A stretch of 10,282 nt of DNA from Deltaproteobacteria bacterium (GTDB lineage Bacteria; Desulfobacterota; DSM-4660; Desulfatiglandales; B25-G16). The stretch lies in assembly GCA_020348625.1 (NCBI GenBank), contig CP070752.1, forward strand, positions 2,539,946-2,550,227. The letters are read 5' to 3'. Below are positions 5,987-10,282 of this stretch, piece after piece (position 1 is the first letter of the stretch; each line of letters opens with the position of its first letter). The notes beneath the pieces are model-generated. The model had not been told where the DNA came from and searched no databases. It saw nothing but the letters and a program-made list of their open reading frames with translations. The translations under genes were made by a program, and so were the position numbers.

Positions 5987-7300
5987 CTAACGCATCAACC
6001 CTGGCAACCAGAGTGTCAATTCTGGAAAGGCAATGATGAGTACCATCGCTATCAAGTCGCATCCGAGGAATGGCAAGGCGGCTCGATAGATATCCTCCAT
6101 CGTAGTATCCGGTGGGGCTACCCCCTTCATCACTAACAGGCCGAGGCCAAAGGGTGGCGATGTGCCTGCCATCTCTATATTGAGGAGGAGCACTACAGCG
6201 AACCACACCGTGTTAAAGCCCAGACTAATAACAACAGGTACAAATATGGGTAGGGTGATCATCATGATGGCGACTACGTCCATAAAGCCGCCAAGGAAAA
6301 GTATGACAACCTGCATAGCGATAATGATAAAGATAGGGGCTACAGGAAGCCCTGTGGCAAGTTCACCCAGACCTTTGCTAACCCCACTATAGGCCAGAAT
6401 TTGGCTAAAGGCCCTTGCTCCGGCTATGATCAGCAGTACCATTCCCGCAACCGCAAGGGTACTGCTGGCAGTTTTCTTTATTACCTCCCAACTCAGCCGT
6501 CCATAGAAGAAGGATAGAATGAGCGTTCCGATGACACCGGTAGCCGCCGCCTCAGATGGGGTAGCAATACCCAAGAAGATGACCCCGATAACCAGAAAGA
6601 CGATCAAACCTAATGGCAGAATATGCCGCACCGCGGCTGTGAGCTTCTCAGAAAGTGGTAAAGGGCTCACCTCATAGGCGGGGGCGATGGAAGGTTGGAG
6701 CCAGCATCTAATGATGATGTATGCGGCATAAAGGATGGCCATCAGCAGGCCAGGAACGATTATAGCAATCAGAATCCTGCCAATGGAGATTTCTGCTATG
6801 GCACCGCAAAGGACCGCGAGGGCGCTGGGTGGAATCATCATGGCCAAACCGCCGCTGCCCAGGATAGGTCCTAAGCTCATCGGCTTTTTGTAGCCCTGCC
6901 TCTCCATTTCCGGCACGAGTACTGTCCCCAGCATAGCCGTACTGGCTATGCTAGTGCCCGTTAAGGTAGAAAATAGAGTCCCGGCACTGACCGCGAGCAA
7001 ACCCAACCTGCCGGGCAAACGCCCCAGCCATTTATCTACGCTCTCTATTAAAAGTGGGGCCATTCCTGAGTGGAACATCAGTTCGCCCATGAAGATAAAC
7101 AAGGGAACGGGAAGCAGGACGAAGGTGGCCAAGGAGGTACAGATGCTGATAATAAGCTGTTCCAGACCTGCTGCGCCGCCAAAAAAGACATACATCCCTA
7201 CCACGCTAATGAGCATGAAGCAGAACGCCACAGGCATTCCTGTTAGCATCAAGACTACCAGGCTACCAAATATGAGCAATAGTACAAGCTGCCATTCCAA
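5987..7300 (-). CDS. dctM: TRAP transporter large permease subunit (DctM family)
   Basis: A 437-residue, almost wholly hydrophobic membrane protein, the ion-coupled translocating subunit of a tripartite ATP-independent periplasmic transporter. It has the usual DctM features: an N-terminal helix ending LTGMPVAF, the segment VPLFIFMGELMFHSG near 65-79, FSTLTGTSIASTAMLG near 110-125, the GGLAMMIPPSALAV motif near 150-163, and a repeat of this pattern in the second half (ATPSEAAATGVIG, MDVVAIMMITLPIFVPV). Around twelve membrane segments are expected. The start is TTG at 7300-7298; its ribosome site GAGG overlaps the TGA of dctQ, which suggests coupled translation. It is the last gene of dctP-dctQ-dctM and converges on the molybdoenzyme gene, 85 bases apart. 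No clear terminator is visible in that gap, only a GAGG/CCTC mini-stem on the minus strand. Confidence 0.95.
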   Translation of the reverse strand: MEWQLVLLLIFGSLVVLMLTGMPVAFCFMLISVVGMYVFFGGAAGLEQLIISICTSLATFVLLPVPLFIFMGELMFHSGMAPLLIESVDKWLGRLPGRLGLLAVSAGTLFSTLTGTSIASTAMLGTVLVPEMERQGYKKPMSLGPILGSGGLAMMIPPSALAVLCGAIAEISIGRILIAIIVPGLLMAILYAAYIIIRCWLQPSIAPAYEVSPLPLSEKLTAAVRHILPLGLIVFLVIGVIFLGIATPSEAAATGVIGTLILSFFYGRLSWEVIKKTASSTLAVAGMVLLIIAGARAFSQILAYSGVSKGLGELATGLPVAPIFIIIAMQVVILFLGGFMDVVAIMMITLPIFVPVVISLGFNTVWFAVVLLLNIEMAGTSPPFGLGLLVMKGVAPPDTTMEDIYRAALPFLGCDLIAMVLIIAFPELTLWLPGLMR

Positions 7301-7311
7301 CGGTGTTTACC

Positions 7312-7854
7312 TCATAGTCTGAGTTCAGGCTTTTCTAAAAGATCCTCTTTCTTCTCTGGTACTCTCCAGCTCTCCAAATATCCATAGGTCCTTCTCAGGA
7401 ACTGAATGAAGAGCAAGAAACTGCCGAAAAAAATAATTGCAACAATAATGAATTTAGGGACCCTTAGAGGGGTGGGCGTGGGGTAACCGCCTTGGAAGAA
7501 ATACCAAGTGGTCTTTGCCCCAAACCAGGTAAGGATAAAGCAGACGAGGGTACCAGCAAGAGAAGTAATGGCATTAACCACGGACTGGGTTTTTGGACTG
7601 AACCGGTTAAGCACCAAGTCCATTTTTACATGCCCCTCTCTTCTTAGCACCCAGGCAACCGCGAGGAAGGTAATGTAGAGTAGAGTATACTCGGCGATTT
7701 CTGTCACCCAGATTGTTGGGCGCCCCAGAAAATACCTCAGGAAAACTTCCGCACCGACGCTAAATGTCACAAAGAAGAGGAGAACAGCGGCTAAAATCAT
7801 TGTAAGGTCAATAATGCGATCAAAAATAATGCCGGCTTTCGTTATTAGCTTCAT
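7312..7854 (-). CDS. dctQ: TRAP transporter small permease subunit (DctQ family)
   Basis: A 180-residue membrane protein that partners DctM in TRAP importers. Four hydrophobic segments can be seen at about 15-36, 52-70, 92-112 and 134-152. Between the second and third lies RREGHVKMDLV, the typical DctQ loop motif, and LRYFLGRPTIWVTEIAEY precedes the second. The ATG at 7854 is chosen because GAGGAG (7866-7861) sits six bases upstream. A longer frame starting at 7914 would add 20 polar residues unlike the family and would include the ribosome site in the coding sequence. The stop is 11 bases before the dctM start, so the two are translated together. A 227-base gap with a strong hairpin separates it from dctP. 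Confidence 0.93.
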   Translation of the reverse strand: MKLITKAGIIFDRIIDLTMILAAVLLFFVTFSVGAEVFLRYFLGRPTIWVTEIAEYTLLYITFLAVAWVLRREGHVKMDLVLNRFSPKTQSVVNAITSLAGTLVCFILTWFGAKTTWYFFQGGYPTPTPLRVPKFIIVAIIFFGSFLLFIQFLRRTYGYLESWRVPEKKEDLLEKPELRL

Positions 7855-7860
7855 ATCAGG

Positions 7861-7866
7861 CTCCTC
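7861..7866 (-). promoter_or_regulatory. Ribosome binding site deciding the dctQ start
   Basis: GAGGAG on the minus strand, six bases upstream of the ATG at 7854. It sets the start inside the longest open frame. Confidence 0.65.
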
Positions 7867-8003
7867 GTGGTGGTTCCCCGTGACCAAATGCCAATTGGTG
7901 TGCGCTATAACCAAAATTTTGCCTGAAGGGGCATTAACCCTCCTGTGCTGAGCGTTAACAACCTGCCATCAAATATTCAATCACACTTATACGCGCTCGT
8001 CTA

Positions 8004-8056
8004 TCACACTAATTTATCCCCCCTCTACTGCAACCGAGGGGGGATAAAGAGTGTGA
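8004..8056 (-). repeat. Long hairpin between dctP and dctQ
   Basis: A perfect 13-bp inverted repeat with six consecutive G/C pairs (8013-8025 with 8036-8048; arm TTTATCCCCCCTC) encloses a 10-base loop. After a small internal loop (AA opposite G), a further 7 bp pair: TCACACT (8004-8010) with AGTGTGA (8050-8056). No T-run follows on either strand, so this is not a typical intrinsic terminator. In the minus-strand transcript it lies just after the dctP stop. There it could protect the dctP message or limit read-through into dctQM, giving more binding protein than permease. The structure is plain in the sequence; the role is inference. Confidence 0.7.
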
Positions 8057-8081
8057 GGTTGCCAAACAGAATAATACTGGC

Positions 8082-9089
8082 TTACTTTGTCAACAATTCC
8101 TTTAACTTGCGGGCGACTTCCGGAGCTTTCTTTTCCTCCTCTTTCCAGGCTTCATCGTAGGCAGTTTTCAAATACCATTTAGCAACATCCGGCGACAACG
8201 TCATAAACTCTACCCCCGCTTTTCGCCCCTTTTGCTTGTCCTCTTCGATCTTCTTAGCGGCCAGGGCCGGCCACGCTTTTAGGGACGCAAGCAGACTCTC
8301 TGTCATCAGATTTTGCAGATGCTTAGGTAGCCGGTTCCAGCTATCCAGATTGACTGCGACTGCGGGAGTAGGCGTATAGAACGGATGATCGATACAATAC
8401 TTGGTTACCTCCTGAATACCGGCACCAGCCCAATTGAAAAGCGAGGTGCCAAGCCCATCGATTACACCCCGCTCCAAGCCCGAGTAGTATTCCGGCATCG
8501 CTATACGAGTCACAATACCCCCTAAACCTCGATAGAAGGCGTGGAAGGATGGGCTACTCCCTATCTTGAGTCCAACAAAATCCTCGGGCTTCTCACACCG
8601 TTTGTTCATGAACAGATAGAAAAAGGGCGTGTGCTGATGTTGCTGCCTCCCCAGATAGTATAAACCGGCCTTCTTGTATTGTTCCAGGATGTAATCATAG
8701 GCCCCACTCTCTCGCTCCTCAAAGGGCGTAAGTTGCGACAGCCGTGTCGCATCCGCCCCAGGCACAAAGGTCTCGAAGAAGCCAGTTGGAATCATGCTCA
8801 TATCGATTGTGCCTTTCTGCACTGCCATACCCAGGTCATAGGCGGGGATTACCTCCGGTCCACCACGAACGTTGATGATAAGCTCACCCTTGGCCTTTTC
8901 GTTGACCTTATCAATAAACAGCCGCCTAAACTCTGCGAATTCAAAATTGGCTACGGGTATAAATGAGACATAGTTGAGCGTTATCGGCTTAGCCGGTTTT
9001 GCAAAACCGTTTACTGCAGGAAATGTAATGAAAACTAATGTCAATAGCAAGACAGTCGCTGTAGCAACCAAAAATTTTTCCTTTTTCAT
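8082..9089 (-). CDS. dctP: TRAP transporter solute-binding protein (DctP family)
   Basis: A 335-residue periplasmic binding protein that would capture an organic acid and deliver it to DctQM. It begins MKKEKF followed by a hydrophobic stretch to about residue 27, a Sec signal peptide with likely cleavage after NGFA. The DctP pattern follows: ITLNYVSFIP, INVRGGPEVIPAYDLGMAVQKGTIDMSM, EDFVGLKIG, MPEYYSGLERGVIDG and a charged helical C-terminus. The ATG at 9089 is chosen for AAAGGAGG (9102-9095) five bases upstream; the frame is open back to 9131, but that would put 14 polar residues before the signal peptide. The conserved Arg of the 'LKIR' motif, which salt-bridges the ligand carboxylate in most DctP proteins, is Gly177 here, so the ligand or its anchoring may be unusual. 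It is the first gene of the TRAP operon. Confidence 0.94.
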   Translation of the reverse strand: MKKEKFLVATATVLLLTLVFITFPAVNGFAKPAKPITLNYVSFIPVANFEFAEFRRLFIDKVNEKAKGELIINVRGGPEVIPAYDLGMAVQKGTIDMSMIPTGFFETFVPGADATRLSQLTPFEERESGAYDYILEQYKKAGLYYLGRQQHQHTPFFYLFMNKRCEKPEDFVGLKIGSSPSFHAFYRGLGGIVTRIAMPEYYSGLERGVIDGLGTSLFNWAGAGIQEVTKYCIDHPFYTPTPAVAVNLDSWNRLPKHLQNLMTESLLASLKAWPALAAKKIEEDKQKGRKAGVEFMTLSPDVAKWYLKTAYDEAWKEEEKKAPEVARKLKELLTK

Positions 9090-9094
9090 TTGAA

Positions 9095-9102
9095 CCTCCT
9101 TT
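9095..9102 (-). promoter_or_regulatory. Ribosome binding site deciding the dctP start
   Basis: AAAGGAGG on the minus strand, five bases before the ATG at 9089, a near-consensus site that overrides the upstream in-frame start at 9131. Confidence 0.7.
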
Positions 9103-9387
9103 CTTGACTCCCCTTTTTTTGTAAATACCATGATAAACCAACTAGATCACCTATCTCATTCATCACCCCCTTTATCTTTTATTTGTCTAGGATAGCTACT
9201 GCTCGTACCCAGCTGGCATTGGCTCCCCTCAATCTTCAAGCACGAATACGGCTACCCTAAACAGGTAAGGTATTAGAGTTAAGTCTCTAGAGCGGGTACT
9301 ACAAATATGCTTGCTCATTTTTTTGGTTTATTCAGAAATGATCTTATTTCTTTATTAGCTAGCTCCATGCAAATTTTCAAGAAAAGT
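9103..9387 (-). other. Upstream region of the TRAP operon, no gene seen
   Basis: About 285 bases between dctP and the iron-sulfur gene hold no credible open frame. The region probably contains the dctP promoter, but I could not pick a convincing -35/-10 pair. Visible structure includes an 8-bp palindrome CTCTAGAG around 9286-9293 and a spaced inverted repeat, TAGGATAGC (9188-9196) against GCTACCCTA (9251-9259), with one mismatch. Both are weak operator candidates. Confidence 0.4.
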
Positions 9388-9411
9388 ATCGCTCCCAAAT
9401 TCTTGAGCGAT
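9374..9411 (-). terminator. Likely intrinsic terminator after the iron-sulfur gene
   Basis: Reading the minus strand, ATCGCTC (9411-9405) and GAGCGAT (9394-9388) form a perfect 7-bp stem with a 10-base loop. It is followed at once by the T-rich stretch ACTTTTCTTGAAAATTT. It begins 12 bases after the TAA of the iron-sulfur gene, so it would separate the molybdoenzyme operon from the TRAP operon. Confidence 0.5.
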
Positions 9412-9422
9412 TCTATTTAACC

Positions 9423-9944
9423 TTAGAAGTCCTGTCGAACCATCCATGGTTTCTCGACTGTGCCCTTTGCCCTGTTCACCGGCATCTTTGATGCGAAGAC
9501 ATTGCAGTCTCCGAAATAAAGCGCATTTGTCGGGCAATGATGTACACAGCTTGGTTTCAGGCCGCGATCAACTCGTTCGACACAAAGGTTACATGCTCGT
9601 ACAATATCCTTTTCTGAATTGTATTGAGGCGCCCCAAACGGGCAAGCCTCAATACATGCTTTACACCCAATGCATAACTCTTGATTGAATAGAACGATAC
9701 CATCAGACCGCTGAGATATGGCTCCCACTGTGCATACATCCAGACAAGAAGGTTTTCCGCAATGCATGCAGTGGATGGCAGAGAAATGCATAGTTAATTT
9801 ACCCCCAACTTTGGTAGGGCCTACCTTGAATATGCGGATCCAGTGCTCACCAGCAGGGATATTATGCTCCTGCTTGCAGGCAACTTCACAAGCGAAGCAG
9901 CCGATGCATTCATCTGCATTAAAAAGGAGAGATTTTCTACCCAA
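9423..9944 (-). CDS. 4Fe-4S electron-transfer protein of the DmsB/NrfC type
   Basis: A 173-residue cytoplasmic protein expected to carry four [4Fe-4S] clusters and pass electrons to or from the molybdoenzyme encoded just upstream. Four cysteine groups are visible: Cys13-16-19-23, Cys59-62-67-71 (CMHCGKPSC), Cys91-94-97-101 (CIGCKACIEAC followed by Pro) and Cys118-121-133-137 (CNLC ... CVHHCP). That is the full 16-Cys pattern of DmsB-like subunits, with one extra Cys147. There is no signal peptide. The start is TTG at 9944-9942; it overlaps the TAG of the molybdoenzyme gene (9939-9937), giving an 8-base overlap that implies translational coupling. GGAAGAGG lies just upstream. A membrane anchor gene is not seen, so a soluble two-subunit enzyme is likely. 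It might also serve the second molybdoenzyme at 3766-5901, which lacks its own partner. Confidence 0.93.
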   Translation of the reverse strand: MGRKSLLFNADECIGCFACEVACKQEHNIPAGEHWIRIFKVGPTKVGGKLTMHFSAIHCMHCGKPSCLDVCTVGAISQRSDGIVLFNQELCIGCKACIEACPFGAPQYNSEKDIVRACNLCVERVDRGLKPSCVHHCPTNALYFGDCNVFASKMPVNRAKGTVEKPWMVRQDF

Positions 9945-10282
9945 AGTCCTCTTCCTTATATACCTTGCACAGGTTACCCCTCAGTGGCGTAGCGCCACAT
10001 ATCGGGTCGTAGGGTGGGTCGTTGGACATGATAGCGTTTATGTTTGAATCCCAGCATCCATGCTGAGAATCCTTTACCTCTGGATACCACCAGTGTGATG
10101 GTGCATGCACTACCCTTTTATGAACCGCCTCGGTAAGTTCAGCCTTCATCTTTACCCGCCCTCTGCCCCTGGGCGCTTCGATCCATACCGCGTCACCATC
10201 CTTAATACCAAGTTCTGAAGCAGTATCAGGGTGGATCTCCATCATCGGATATGGCACTATCTCACGAAGCCAGGGAATCTGC
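9937..10282 (-). CDS. Second molybdopterin oxidoreductase, C-terminal fragment (paralog of the one at 3766-5901)
   Basis: The gene enters from the right edge; the frame is open from base 10282 to the TAG at 9939-9937. About 114 residues of the C-terminal cofactor-binding barrel are present: QIPWLREIVP, MEIHPDTASELGIKDGDAVWIE, HWWYPE, HGCWDSNINAIMSNDPP and GNLCKVYK. Each matches the end of the complete molybdoenzyme in this window (QIPQLRKRVP, EIEIHPGTA, GWWFPE, HGCFDSNINVVMSADPP, GTLCRIYK), so the two are clearly paralogs. This one ends in an extra EEDFG. It is the catalytic subunit of an operon with the iron-sulfur protein, whose TTG start overlaps its stop. The Mo ligand and N-terminal cluster lie outside the window. 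Confidence 0.9.
   Translation of the reverse strand, partial: QIPWLREIVPYPMMEIHPDTASELGIKDGDAVWIEAPRGRGRVKMKAELTEAVHKRVVHAPSHWWYPEVKDSQHGCWDSNINAIMSNDPPYDPICGATPLRGNLCKVYKEEDFG

Noticed and set aside
6948..7322. Plus-strand open frame of 124 codons inside dctM
   Set aside because: It is antisense to the DctM N-terminal helices; its polar, lysine- and proline-rich translation is the complement of hydrophobic codons.
8004..8056. Intrinsic terminator at the dctP-dctQ hairpin
   Set aside because: The stem is strong but no T-run follows it on the minus strand, and the downstream dctQM genes clearly belong to the same transporter.
1..10282. tRNA or rRNA genes, CRISPR arrays, insertion sequences
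   Set aside because: No cloverleaf, conserved rRNA block, regularly spaced repeats, transposase motif or terminal inverted repeats were seen on either strand.

Overview
The window looks like an accessory catabolic region of an anaerobic bacterium. It combines two molybdopterin oxidoreductases of the acetylene-hydratase-like branch, a DmsB/NrfC-type iron-sulfur protein, a TRAP transporter, a beta-keto acid cleavage enzyme and a metal-dependent cyclase-family hydrolase. This mix is common in sulfate-reducing or syntrophic Desulfobacterota and similar uncultured anaerobes. That placement is inference from gene content; no ribosomal or other marker gene is present.

Layout, left to right. Bases 1-1318 (+) hold the end of a peptide-type ABC transporter operon: the C-terminus of a DppD/OppD ATPase and a complete DppF/OppF ATPase. 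A weak hairpin follows. Bases 1319-1674 contain a palindrome-rich promoter-like patch and a decayed C-terminal fragment of an IclR-family regulator. Bases 1687-3397 (+) encode a cyclase-family hydrolase and a BKACE (DUF849) enzyme, 67 bases apart and probably co-transcribed. Bases 3398-3765 are a non-coding leader with a possible degraded coding fragment and a hairpin just before the next ribosome binding site. Bases 3766-5901 (+) encode a complete cytoplasmic molybdopterin oxidoreductase.

The right half reads on the minus strand and converges on it. It holds, in transcription order, the C-terminus of a second, paralogous molybdoenzyme (cut by the window edge), a 4x[4Fe-4S] protein overlapping it by 8 bases with a TTG start, a likely terminator, then dctP, dctQ and dctM of a TRAP transporter. 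A 20-bp imperfect hairpin lies between dctP and dctQ.

Working model (inference): the TRAP system imports an organic acid. One or both molybdoenzymes carry out a redox or hydration step on it, with electrons passing through the iron-sulfur protein. The cyclase-family hydrolase opens a ring, lactone or amide, and BKACE condenses a resulting beta-keto acid with acetyl-CoA to give acetoacetate and a new CoA ester. Compared with remembered reference sequences, the molybdoenzyme lacks the acetylene hydratase catalytic Asp, BKACE lacks the residue that recognises an amino substrate, and DctP lacks the usual carboxylate-binding Arg. The substrate therefore looks unlike the textbook ones.
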